NCBI GenBank assembly: GCA_033722575.1
Contig: JAWVYU010000221.1
Coordinates: 1 to 8,649, forward strand
Direction of reading: 5' to 3'
Length of the DNA stretch: 8,649 nucleotides
DNA from: GCA-2748575 sp033722575
GTDB taxonomy: Bacteria; Pseudomonadota; Gammaproteobacteria; Pseudomonadales; Ketobacteraceae
Part shown: piece by piece, positions 1-6,802 of the stretch
How positions within the stretch are numbered: position 1 is the stretch's first letter
Layout: each line of letters starts with the position of its first letter
Notes under the pieces: model-generated
Database searches by the model: none
What the model saw: only the letters and a program-made list of their open reading frames with translations
What the model was told of the DNA's origin: nothing
Translations under genes and position numbers: made by a program

Positions 1-1727
1 ACAGCATTTATTTCAGTGTGTGCCTGTGTGCACTTTTTGCCGCCTGGTTTATGAGGGACTTTCTGGAACTGGCGTTGCATGCACCGCAGCTGGACAGAAT
101 CCTGCAAAGCCTGCAGTTGATTTCCGTGGCGTTGCTGCCCATGGTATTTCTGGTAGATAACTTCACCCTTACGTATATTGCCACACTGCTCATGGCGGTA
201 GTGGGCGCATGCGCCCTGTCGGCCGGTATTATCTGCACACGGATGGAAAGCCGTACCGGCAAATATTTTCTGCTGGCCTGGTCCACGCTGATTCTGGGTA
301 TTTTTCTCAGCTGCCTCCGTTATCTGGGGCTGGCTCCCGAATCCAGCCTTACCCAGTATTTCGTGCACGTGGGCGTGCTTGCCGAGGTGCTGCTGCTGTC
401 CTTTGCGCTGGCAGACCGGATCAACCGGATGCGTCAGGAAAAAGCAGCTTTTCAGGAGCAAGCCAATGCTCTGCTGCACGAAACCAATCTCAAGCTGGAA
501 AAGAGCATGCTGCTTCAGCGCAACTTTCTGACGGCCGCCAGCCATGAGCTGAGAACACCCATGAACGGGATCATGGGCGCCACCGACCTGCTGAGTGACT
601 GTGACTCCGAAGAGGAACGCAATCAGTACATCAATGATATTTATCGCAGCTCCCGCAAAATGATGTCACTGGTTGAGAATATCCTGGATTTTACGGACGT
701 GGAGTCGGGCGATTTCCGCCCCATCAATAAGGCGTTCACTCTCAGTGAACTGCTGGAACCCCTGATTATCCAATTCAAAGGCAAGGCGCATCGCAAAGGG
801 CTGAACTTCAGTTTCGAGCTGGACCCGGCGGACCCCCAGCTGCTGTGCAGGGTCTACGAAGCTGATCCCCGCATTATCCAGAAAGCCATGAGCCAGCTGC
901 TCAGCAATGCCCTCAAATTTACCAGCCGGGGTGAAATCAGTGTCATCACCCGGATCAACAAGAATATTCTTTACCCGGAAAAAACCAAGCTGGCTATCGA
1001 AATTAAAGACACCGGCATTGGCATGAAGCCGGAAACATTAAAGGACATGTTTATCGCATTCCAGCAGGGCGACGGAACCTTCAAACGCCAGTACGAGGGT
1101 CTGGGCATTGGCTTGTCGCTGGCCAAGTCCCTGATGGACAAAGTGGAGGGAACCCTGTCTGCCAAATCCAGTGCAGGCCAGGGAAGCTCCTTTACCCTCA
1201 GCCTGAAAATCAGGGACACCGGCAACACGCGGGAAGCAGCCAATGAAGAGCTGCCACAAGCCCTGATCACCCGCCCGAAGCCGGTACCCGCCAGAAACAA
1301 ACAGATTCTCCTGGTTGAAGACAACCCCGTGAACCTTAAAGTGCTGAACAAAATGGTGGAGAAACAGGGGTACTCAACGCTGATTGCCGAAAACGGCATG
1401 CAGGCGGTGCAGCTGCTCCAGGACTATAAAGTGGATCTTGTGCTGATGGACTGCCAGATGCCGGTAATGGACGGATTCGAGGCCACCCGTGAAATCCGGC
1501 AGATGCATAACGGGAACCAGCACGTGCCGATCGTGGCGGTTACCGCCAACACCCTCTCGGAGGACGAGGCCCAGTGTTATGACGCTGGCATGAACGGGTT
1601 TGTACCCAAACCCATCAACCAGAAAGTCATTCAGTCCCTGTTGTTGAAATGGCTTAACCAGCCCTATCTGGCGGTCGATCAGACCCAGGCCAAAAAAGTC
1701 GACTATTTACCCGCCAAACACTCATAG
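1..1727 (+). CDS. 7TMR-DISM hybrid sensor histidine kinase/response regulator (5' end outside window)
   Basis: Inner-membrane hybrid kinase expected to autophosphorylate on His and pass phosphate to its own receiver. The frame is open to the left edge (first full codon at base 3), so the start and probably a periplasmic sensor domain are missing. Numbering from the GTG at 18: several hydrophobic helices (about 1-135) end in a LSFALADRI segment typical of 7TMR-DISM regions. A coiled coil (about 136-165) follows, then HisKA with SHELRTP (His176), and HATPase_c with N box Asn297, DTGIG at Asp331 and GLGIG from Gly361. A linker leads to a receiver (about 425-545) with phospho-acceptor Asp478 in MDCQMPVMDG and Lys531 in PKP. 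All catalytic residues are present, so it looks active. There is no Hpt domain, so phosphate must leave through a separate Hpt protein. Architecture resembles RetS/PA1611-type kinases; orthology is not shown. Its last 25 nt overlap the end of the convergent hydrolase gene. Confidence 0.93.
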   Translation, partial: SIYFSVCLCALFAAWFMRDFLELALHAPQLDRILQSLQLISVALLPMVFLVDNFTLTYIATLLMAVVGACALSAGIICTRMESRTGKYFLLAWSTLILGIFLSCLRYLGLAPESSLTQYFVHVGVLAEVLLLSFALADRINRMRQEKAAFQEQANALLHETNLKLEKSMLLQRNFLTAASHELRTPMNGIMGATDLLSDCDSEEERNQYINDIYRSSRKMMSLVENILDFTDVESGDFRPINKAFTLSELLEPLIIQFKGKAHRKGLNFSFELDPADPQLLCRVYEADPRIIQKAMSQLLSNALKFTSRGEISVITRINKNILYPEKTKLAIEIKDTGIGMKPETLKDMFIAFQQGDGTFKRQYEGLGIGLSLAKSLMDKVEGTLSAKSSAGQGSSFTLSLKIRDTGNTREAANEELPQALITRPKPVPARNKQILLVEDNPVNLKVLNKMVEKQGYSTLIAENGMQAVQLLQDYKVDLVLMDCQMPVMDGFEATREIRQMHNGNQHVPIVAVTANTLSEDEAQCYDAGMNGFVPKPINQKVIQSLLLKWLNQPYLAVDQTQAKKVDYLPAKHS

Positions 1728-2854
1728 ACTGCATCTGCCAGCGCCCTGGGGCGGGGATCCACCAGCAGGTACGGGCCCATCTGATTCATCACATACGCAA
1801 AGGCCACCTGGTTTTCCGGATCAGCAAATGCCATCGCCCCGCCCGAGCCGGGATGCCCGAAGCCATTGACCCCGTTGCCGAAGCCGGCCTCCGGGTCGCC
1901 CGCCTGCTGCAGCATTACCCCGGGGCCAAACCGGGTAGGTGTGGTCAATACCGGGTCCGGGCCAGCGCTCTCCTCTGTCAACAGGCGCGCCAGTGCCTTC
2001 CGGGAAATCACCTGCTCCGGTGCCAGGCATTCACCCAGCAGCCGCGCCAGGCTTGCAGCGTTAGTATGAACATTGGCGGACGGCAGCTCCATCCGCCGCC
2101 ACTCCGGTCTGTTGGCACTTGTCATCAGGGTGGCGGGGTTGGTCAGCGCTTTCGCCGTAAGGCTGTTGCGGTCCGCCAGCACCTTGCCGAACAGGTATAT
2201 CCGATCCTGCCGGGGCATTTCCTTCGGACCATGAAGATCGGCCAGCTCAACATCCCGCTGGTTCAGCCCCAACCAGAGATCCAGACCCAGAGGCTCACTG
2301 ATCTCCCGGGCAATATACTCCCCCAGGGTGACGCCAGTCATCCGCCGGAATGCTTCTCCCACCAGCCAGCCGAAGGTCACCATATGGTAGCCATGCCGGG
2401 TACCGGGTTCCCACCAGGGGCGCTCCCGCGCCAGACGCCCGCACATGTAGTCCCAGTCGAACAATGCCTCGTCATCCAAAGGGTCTCGAATGGCGGGCAA
2501 GCCGGCCCGGTGATTGAGGCACCAGGCCAGATGAATGTCTGACTTGCCTTCACAACCAAACTCCGGCCACAGGTCCTTCAGCGGGCGGTGAATGTCAATA
2601 TCACCGTTATCGAGTGCTTTCTGCACAGCAATAGCGGTGATCATTTTGCTGGTGGAAAACACATTCACCAGGGTATTTTCAGTCCAGGGACGCGTGCCTG
2701 ATTTATCACGGGTTCCGGCCCAGCAATTGATCACCAGCTCACCACGATGCCAGACCGCCAGGGCGGCACCGGCTTCCCGGCCCTCTTCAAAGTGGGATAA
2801 AAACCGCTGTTTCACCGAATCAAAGGCTGGCTGACAATAACCATTGATGTTCAA
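1703..2854 (-). CDS. Serine hydrolase, class C beta-lactamase / family VIII esterase superfamily
   Basis: 383 aa, a usual full length for CubicO/EstB/LovD-like hydrolases. Visible motifs are the nucleophile motif S67-T-S-K70 (SxxK), a Y156-H-M-V-T-F-G segment resembling the LovD-type YHALTFG motif that carries the catalytic Tyr, and G333-H-P-G-S-G-G near the C terminus, the counterpart of the KTG/HTG motif. There is no obvious signal peptide, so a cytoplasmic esterase, transesterase or peptidase-like role is more likely than a periplasmic beta-lactamase; the substrate cannot be told from sequence. The start is TTG at 2854, chosen because a GGGAG ribosome-binding site lies 6 nt upstream and the next in-frame Met is inside the active-site motif. 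It is the only metabolic-type gene among signalling genes, converging on the kinase and diverging from the receiver protein, so it is probably transcribed alone. Confidence 0.92.
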   Translation of the reverse strand: MNINGYCQPAFDSVKQRFLSHFEEGREAGAALAVWHRGELVINCWAGTRDKSGTRPWTENTLVNVFSTSKMITAIAVQKALDNGDIDIHRPLKDLWPEFGCEGKSDIHLAWCLNHRAGLPAIRDPLDDEALFDWDYMCGRLARERPWWEPGTRHGYHMVTFGWLVGEAFRRMTGVTLGEYIAREISEPLGLDLWLGLNQRDVELADLHGPKEMPRQDRIYLFGKVLADRNSLTAKALTNPATLMTSANRPEWRRMELPSANVHTNAASLARLLGECLAPEQVISRKALARLLTEESAGPDPVLTTPTRFGPGVMLQQAGDPEAGFGNGVNGFGHPGSGGAMAFADPENQVAFAYVMNQMGPYLLVDPRPRALADAVYECLAGK

Positions 2855-2860
2855 GTAAAT

Positions 2861-2865
2861 CTCCC
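2861..2865 (-). promoter_or_regulatory. Ribosome-binding site deciding the TTG start of the serine hydrolase
   Basis: GGGAG on the minus strand, 6 nt before the TTG at 2854. It supports the rare start codon; no ATG or GTG with comparable spacing is available nearby. Confidence 0.65.
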
Positions 2866-2879
2866 GTTATAACCACAGA

Positions 2880-2908
2880 TGTATAAGCAGCACATGGTAT
2901 TGTACCAA
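2880..2908 (-). promoter_or_regulatory. Candidate sigma-70-type promoter for the serine hydrolase
   Basis: On the minus strand TTGGTA (2908-2903, 4/6 to the -35 consensus) and TATACA (2885-2880, 4/6 to the -10) are separated by 17 nt. It lies 25 nt upstream of the TTG start. Both boxes are imperfect, so this is only a candidate. The -35 box overlaps a TGGTA-TTG-TACCA dyad that could act as an operator. Confidence 0.25.
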
Positions 2909-2948
2909 CCTTTGCAAATTGCAGGGTATTGCCCCTGTAACTGTACGT

Positions 2949-2975
2949 TAAAAAAGACGAAAATCAGTGCGATAG
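2949..2975 (+). promoter_or_regulatory. Candidate sigma-28 (FliA)-like promoter for the tail-anchored receiver gene
   Basis: TAAA (2949-2952) followed after exactly 15 nt by TGCGATAG (2968-2975) fits the FliA layout TAAA-N15-GCCGATAA, with CGATA conserved (5/8 in the -10). A competing sigma-70 reading uses TATACT at 2980-2985 (5/6) but has no good -35 at 16-18 nt. The leader would be about 55 nt. Motility-linked control would suit the neighbourhood, but the match is partial. Confidence 0.3.
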
Positions 2976-3036
2976 CATATATACTTAAATTCATGATACG
3001 CCCGAACTCCATTCAGATAAGGCATTTCTTTTTGTT

Positions 3037-4065
3037 ATGCAGATAAAACACGCTCTAGTGGTTGATGACTCAAAGTCGGCCAGATTTTCGCTGAAAAAAT
3101 TACTTCAAAAGCAGGGAGTGCAGGTCGATTTCGCCGAATCTGCCGGGGATGCCCTGAACTACCTGGAAACGAAACGTCCAGACGTGATTTTCATGGATCA
3201 TCTGATGCCGGGGATGGACGGTTTCGAAGCCACCAAGGCTATCAAGGGCAATCCGGACACCAAGAATATCCCCATTATCATGTGCACCTCCAAGGAAGGG
3301 ACCGAGTATGCCGAGCAAGCCATGTCCCACGGGGCCATTGCGATTCTTCCCAAACCGGCACCCGCAGCAACCCTGACAGCGGTGCTGAACCAGATACAGT
3401 CGAAACTGGCGGGAGAAACCAAAGCGGAAGAGCCGGAGACAGAAGCCGCCGCTGGCAAGCAGGCACAACCGTCCGGTGGCGGACTGGGTCAGCGGGCCAT
3501 CGAAAATCTGGTGAAGAAAATCATCGAGGACCAGATCCAGGATATTCGCAAAAAAGCCGAGGATATCATCGAGAAACGGGTGGCGGATCAACTGGATGTG
3601 AGCCTGGTATCGCTGCGTAAAACCCTGAAAGAGGATGTAATGCGCGGCATGGAACCGGCAGTGAACGAGTCCGTATCCAAGGTCAGCAAAACCGTGGCCC
3701 GGGAACTGTTTGACGACCGGATCAACGAACTGAAAAGTACCGTTATGAGTGACGTTAACAGTCGGCTCGACGGCTTTGAAAAGGAAATAGAGAAAGCCCA
3801 GAAGCCATCGCCAGAGCTGCTGGATGAGGTAAAAAATATCGCCCAGTTCACATCGGCCCATACGGCTGGCGATCTTGCCCGCGAAGCTGCGGAGGAAATA
3901 AGCCGCACCATTGCCCAGGACATCACCCAGGAAGAGCTGATGAATATGAAAGAGGAGCTGATGGGCGAGTTTCAGGCGGGCCTGCAACAGGCCAAAACAG
4001 GTAAAATCTTCGGTATCGTCGGTATTGCGGTCGGTGTCATCGCGCTGGTGATGTCTTTTATTTAG
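3037..4065 (+). CDS. Tail-anchored response regulator: receiver domain, long helical region, C-terminal membrane segment
   Basis: 342 aa. Residues 1-122 form a complete receiver: acidic pocket D10-D11, phospho-acceptor D54 in MDHLMPGMDG, T84, and K106 in PKP. An acidic, Ala/Pro/Gly-rich linker (about 124-149) leads to a charged, predicted-helical region (about 150-318) rich in Glu, Lys, Ile and Val heptad-like spacing. The last 20 residues (323-342) are a hydrophobic helix, KIFGIVGIAVG onward, reaching the C terminus. There is no DNA-binding, enzymatic or phosphotransfer output domain. It probably sits on the inner face of the membrane by its tail, with the receiver facing the cytoplasm and the helices mediating oligomerisation or partner binding; this is inference. 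I do not recognise a named family for the helical part. Only a weak, distant ribosome-binding site (TAAGG, 14 nt upstream) precedes the ATG, but the start fits the first receiver beta strand exactly. Confidence 0.93.
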   Translation: MQIKHALVVDDSKSARFSLKKLLQKQGVQVDFAESAGDALNYLETKRPDVIFMDHLMPGMDGFEATKAIKGNPDTKNIPIIMCTSKEGTEYAEQAMSHGAIAILPKPAPAATLTAVLNQIQSKLAGETKAEEPETEAAAGKQAQPSGGGLGQRAIENLVKKIIEDQIQDIRKKAEDIIEKRVADQLDVSLVSLRKTLKEDVMRGMEPAVNESVSKVSKTVARELFDDRINELKSTVMSDVNSRLDGFEKEIEKAQKPSPELLDEVKNIAQFTSAHTAGDLAREAAEEISRTIAQDITQEELMNMKEELMGEFQAGLQQAKTGKIFGIVGIAVGVIALVMSFI

Positions 4066-4099
4066 GTTAACCCTTTTCTGTCAGGAAAACTTTCTCCCA

Positions 4100-4131
4100 C
4101 TAAAAAAGCTCCCTTCTGGGAGCTTCTTTAG
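4100..4131. terminator. Bidirectional rho-independent terminator between convergent genes
   Basis: Arms 4100-4113 and 4118-4131 form a 14-bp stem with one mismatch and a TTCT loop; the inner 8 bp (AAGCTCCC/GGGAGCTT) are perfect. On the minus strand the descending arm contains a run of six T, a classical terminator for the operon ending with hptB. On the plus strand the tail is weaker (CTTCTTTAG) but can end the receiver gene, whose stop lies 34 nt before it. Confidence 0.85.
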
Positions 4132-4172
4132 TAGATATAGCGCCGAAAGGAACCAAAGCGTGCTCACCTGCG

Positions 4173-4517
4173 TCAGATGTGGTTCCGCAGGGTGTCCACC
4201 ACGTTGTTGAATTCCACTTTAAGCTGCTCAAAGACGTCCGCCGCACCCTCTGTGGTGCCCTCCTTGCCCATGTGTTCCAGCTGTCTCGCCAGCTCCGAGA
4301 ACTGTGCAGCACACACATTGGATGAGCTGCCTTTCAGGCTGTGGGCCACCTTGCGAAGCTCCTCGGCATCATCCGCCGCAATGACCTCAGACAATGTCGA
4401 AATCTTGGCTTCGGAGTCGCTCACAAAAGTGTCGATAAGAATATCGAACTCATCTTCCATTATGTCTTTCAACTCAGCGAGAGCTTCTACATCAACATGA
4501 TCTGCCGGATTTACCAT
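4173..4517 (-). CDS. hptB: Hpt-domain histidine phosphotransfer protein (HptB)
   Basis: Single-domain phosphotransfer protein of 114 aa, the typical size of free-standing Hpt modules. The conserved motif A-H59-S-L-K-G-S-S-S-N carries the phosphorylated His59 in an all-helical four-helix-bundle sequence. It should shuttle phosphate from hybrid-kinase receivers to the receiver of HsbR. I chose ATG at 4517 rather than the in-frame TTG at 4547: AAGGA lies 7 nt before the ATG, nothing resembling a Shine-Dalgarno precedes the TTG, and the extra ten residues would add nothing to the domain. It is the last gene of the leftward run, 120 nt after hsbR and 42 nt before the terminator hairpin. The name rests on the Hpt motif plus the adjacent hsbR-hsbA pair, the same order as in P. 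aeruginosa (PA3345-PA3347). Confidence 0.9.
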   Translation of the reverse strand: MVNPADHVDVEALAELKDIMEDEFDILIDTFVSDSEAKISTLSEVIAADDAEELRKVAHSLKGSSSNVCAAQFSELARQLEHMGKEGTTEGAADVFEQLKVEFNNVVDTLRNHI

Positions 4518-4524
4518 ATACTTT

Positions 4525-4529
4525 TCCTT
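4525..4529 (-). promoter_or_regulatory. Ribosome-binding site fixing the hptB start at ATG 4517
   Basis: AAGGA within GGAAGGAAAA on the minus strand, 7 nt from ATG 4517. It lies inside the longer TTG-initiated reading frame, so it argues that the TTG version is wrong. Confidence 0.7.
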
Positions 4530-4586
4530 CCAAACAAGAACACTCAATAGAGGAACACAGTGCGGCGTCTATCCTTTAAGATTAGC

Positions 4587-4607
4587 AGGCAATGACGGGT
4601 CTTGCCT
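4587..4607 (-). other. Weak 6-bp inverted repeat between hsbR and hptB
   Basis: AGGCAA and TTGCCT arms flank a 9-nt loop in the 120-nt gap between the hsbR stop and the hptB start. No T-run follows, so it is not a terminator; RNA processing or chance are both possible. I saw no convincing promoter for hptB in this gap. Confidence 0.3.
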
Positions 4608-4637
4608 ATAGGTGCCACCGGGCGGAATTACACGATA

Positions 4638-6389
4638 TCAGTCGTCGGCTTCCCACTCAAAGACAACCTCCACCTGGTTGCCTTCTCCCAGGTATTGAAC
4701 CGATTTGCACATTGTGGCAATCAGCGGCAGCCCGCGGCCGCAATACCCTGAGGTGCGATGTTCCGCATCTTCCAGTTTTTTCCGCCAGTCAAAGCCCGGA
4801 CCAGTATCCTCCACCAGAATACTGAGTTCACCACCATTGCTGGTGGGCTTGTGATCAAGCACAAATTTCACATGTCCCACCTGCAGTGTGTGCAGCTTCT
4901 GGGTTCGCTCAGCATAATACTGGGCGAACCCTGTAGGGGATGCTTTCAGTTCGGAGTCCAGACCCAGCACCCCGTGCTCCAGGGCATTGGAATACAACTC
5001 TGCGAGAATCGTGTAGATCTTGCCGCTGTGAGGACGCAGCCCGGGCACTTCCATCAGCAGGTGAGTGATCAGGGGTAGTGGATTGAAATCCCTCAGAGTG
5101 CGCGGGCGTAACTCATAGGAGATCGCCCAGTCCACCGGGCCACCGCCGATACTGCCGCTCATACCCCGCTCACCGAAATACTCACCCAGCGACTCTTCGG
5201 TTACCTGGGTCACTTCCACAACGGTGTAGTCATCATCCTGCTCGGCTTTGCCGGTATGGCGCTCTACCGCCGCCAGCAATTCATCAAAAACGCTTTCCAC
5301 CCGCTGGTTCTGTTCAAATACCCGGTGGATGCCCTCTTCACCAAACATTTCGTCCTTGTCATTGGTGGCTTCGATAATGCCGTCAGACCAGATATAAATC
5401 CGGTCGCCGTACTTCATGGGGGCCACTTTGGTTTCGGTGTTGAACTTGTCATTCGACAGCACCCCAAGGGGCAGGTTGAATGACGCAAAGTGCTCAACAC
5501 TGTGATCCTCTTTGCGATATATAAAGATATCCGGCAAGCCGCCAATCCAGTATTCCACGGTTTCCTTGCGAAAGCTCAGGTCCGCCATGCAGGCACAACA
5601 GAACACGCCCACCGGAAGGATACGCTTCAGCTTTTTATTGATTTCCCGCAGGATGTCCTGCATGGAAAACCCTTTCAGCGCCATTCCATAGAATATTTCC
5701 GACACCGGCATCGCGCCAATCGCTGCGGGCAGCCCGTGACCGGTGAAATCACCCAGAAAAACGTACATGCCGCCATTGGGCTTGCGGGAGGCCAGCACCA
5801 GATCCCCATTGAATACTGCCATGGGTGACAACAGGTGTTTGATGTTGGGGGCATCTATACAGCCGGGGTGGGCGATATTATCAAAGACCTTTTTCGCCAC
5901 CTCCTGCTCATGCAGCAGGCGGTCGTGGTGCATGATGATTTCATCCCGCTGAGCCTGAACCGTTTCATGCAGCTTGCGCATACGGGCAAAAGCCTGGATT
6001 TTGGCTTTCAGAATAATGCGGTTGTAGGGTTTACTCAGGAAGTCATGACCACCGGCATCCAGGCAGTCTGCCAGGGACGCAGCATCTTTAAGAGAGGTAA
6101 GAAAGATAATGGGAACCAGGTTCTCGCCGGCCAGGTCACGGATGGTTCTGGCTGCTTCGAAGCCATCCACGTTGGGCATCAGCGCATCCATGAGAATCAG
6201 GTCCGGAGACTGGTCCTTGAAAATATCGATGGCTTCCTGTCCGTCCCGGGCAGTGTAAACACTGTGTCCTTCCTTGCGTACAATAGTCTGAAGAATCAGG
6301 CGATCTGAATCATTATCGTCCGCAATGAGGATACGCAGCACCTCATCGACGGGTTGTTCAGTAATGACGGAAGTTTCTGGGGTGGTCAT
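4638..6389 (-). CDS. hsbR: Receiver-PP2C phosphatase-HATPase anti-sigma-like kinase (HsbR)
   Basis: 583 aa, three domains. The receiver (about 17-137) has D24-D25, phospho-acceptor D68 in MDALMPNVDG and K120 in SKP. A short helical connector (about 138-175) follows. The SpoIIE/RsbU-type PP2C phosphatase (about 185-395) shows metal-binding Asp196 in NGD, D214 in GDFTGHG, D336 in SDG and the DDD cluster at 386-388. The C-terminal serine-kinase HATPase (about 430-580) has an N box with N468, DTGPGFD at D528-D534 and the GRGLPLI lid motif at 551-557. In P. aeruginosa this architecture is HsbR: it takes phosphate from HptB and, depending on that state, acts as phosphatase or kinase on the Ser of HsbA. 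All three active sites look intact. The ATG at 6389 has AAAGG 7 nt upstream. It lies 73 nt downstream of hsbA, with a hairpin in the gap, and 120 nt before hptB. Confidence 0.95.
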   Translation of the reverse strand: MTTPETSVITEQPVDEVLRILIADDNDSDRLILQTIVRKEGHSVYTARDGQEAIDIFKDQSPDLILMDALMPNVDGFEAARTIRDLAGENLVPIIFLTSLKDAASLADCLDAGGHDFLSKPYNRIILKAKIQAFARMRKLHETVQAQRDEIIMHHDRLLHEQEVAKKVFDNIAHPGCIDAPNIKHLLSPMAVFNGDLVLASRKPNGGMYVFLGDFTGHGLPAAIGAMPVSEIFYGMALKGFSMQDILREINKKLKRILPVGVFCCACMADLSFRKETVEYWIGGLPDIFIYRKEDHSVEHFASFNLPLGVLSNDKFNTETKVAPMKYGDRIYIWSDGIIEATNDKDEMFGEEGIHRVFEQNQRVESVFDELLAAVERHTGKAEQDDDYTVVEVTQVTEESLGEYFGERGMSGSIGGGPVDWAISYELRPRTLRDFNPLPLITHLLMEVPGLRPHSGKIYTILAELYSNALEHGVLGLDSELKASPTGFAQYYAERTQKLHTLQVGHVKFVLDHKPTSNGGELSILVEDTGPGFDWRKKLEDAEHRTSGYCGRGLPLIATMCKSVQYLGEGNQVEVVFEWEADD

Positions 6390-6403
6390 GACGAAACCTT
6401 TTA

Positions 6404-6446
6404 TGCCTCACACTGCGTCATTGGGATGAGCGATACCTGTGAGGCA
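6404..6446 (-). promoter_or_regulatory. Intercistronic hairpin directly upstream of the hsbR ribosome-binding site
   Basis: Perfect 9-bp outer arms (6404-6412, TGCCTCACA; 6438-6446, TGTGAGGCA) enclose a second stem, 6416-6421 with 6426-6432, of six pairs with one bulged base and a short loop. Read on the minus strand, the structure ends 2 nt before the AAAGG of hsbR and begins 16 nt after the hsbA stop. No T-run follows, so it is not a normal terminator. The placement suggests an mRNA-stability or translation-control element setting the HsbA:HsbR ratio, or a protein-binding dyad. Confidence 0.6.
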
Positions 6447-6462
6447 CATGGTCGGAGTGGCA

Positions 6463-6765
6463 CTACTTGATCGTAAAGAGTTGTTCGAAATTCGAGATGG
6501 TAAGAATCTTTTTCACATCAGGATTACAGTTCACAATTTCGATGTTGGAGTTATCTCCCCCCGCGTGGTCCCGCAACAACAGCAACATACCAAGCGCCGA
6601 ACTATCCAGATATGTTGTTTCCTTCATATCCACGATATAGCCTTTGGGATCCTCTTTCGCTTTTTCATAGGCATCGCGAAATTCCTGGTGGGCACTAAAA
6701 TCAAAACGGCCCTGAATTTTTATGGTCAGTTCGCCAGTTGGAGCCTCTGTGGACCATATAGCCAT
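6463..6765 (-). CDS. hsbA: STAS-domain anti-anti-sigma factor (HsbA)
   Basis: 100-aa single STAS-domain protein of the SpoIIAA/RsbV type. The conserved motif Y-L-D54-S55-S56-A-L-G-M carries the regulatory phospho-serine; Ser56 is also the position reported for P. aeruginosa HsbA. In that system unphosphorylated HsbA binds the anti-sigma factor FlgM, which releases FliA and favours swimming. Phosphorylated HsbA instead acts with the diguanylate cyclase HsbD. Here the protein should be the substrate of the adjacent HsbR phosphatase/kinase. It starts at ATG 6765 with GAGG 7 nt upstream. A 105-nt gap separates it from the upstream MCP-like gene, long enough for its own promoter, though I found no strong one. 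Confidence 0.93.
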   Translation of the reverse strand: MAIWSTEAPTGELTIKIQGRFDFSAHQEFRDAYEKAKEDPKGYIVDMKETTYLDSSALGMLLLLRDHAGGDNSNIEIVNCNPDVKKILTISNFEQLFTIK

Positions 6766-6802
6766 TCTTACACCTCTAAGTTCAGAGAGTTATCTTTCCC
6801 AT

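Larger units (their letters stand above)
2855..3036. other. Divergent intergenic region with two small dyads
   Basis: AT-rich 182-nt spacer between the leftward hydrolase and the rightward receiver gene. It contains TGGTA-TTG-TACCA (2895-2907) and TGCAA-A-TTGCA (2913-2923), two short perfect dyads whose centres are 17 nt apart, plus the candidate promoters listed separately. There is no open reading frame of note and no terminator. Confidence 0.4.

Noticed and set aside
1853..2542. 229-codon open frame on the plus strand
   Set aside because: It lies wholly antisense to the serine hydrolase, whose active-site motifs are intact; the translation is Pro/Gln/Arg-rich with no recognisable domain, as expected of a GC-rich shadow frame.
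2980..2985. TATACT as a sigma-70 -10 box for the receiver gene
   Set aside because: A good hexamer, but there is no acceptable -35 at 16-18 nt and no extended -10 TG; kept only as a competitor to the sigma-28-like site.
3100..3987. 295-codon open frame on the minus strand
   Set aside because: It is antisense to the receiver-helix-TM gene; composition is Phe/Leu/His/Arg-rich and it shows no motif, while the plus-strand frame has a complete receiver.
4518..4547. TTG-initiated N-terminal extension of hptB
   Set aside because: No Shine-Dalgarno precedes TTG 4547, while a strong AAGGA lies within the extension 7 nt before ATG 4517.
4587..4607. Inverted repeat after hsbR considered as a terminator
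   Set aside because: Only 6 bp with a 9-nt loop and no T-run; hptB most likely continues in the same transcript.
5835..6308. 157-codon open frame on the plus strand inside hsbR
   Set aside because: Antisense to the HsbR receiver domain; no domain, no ribosome-binding site of note.
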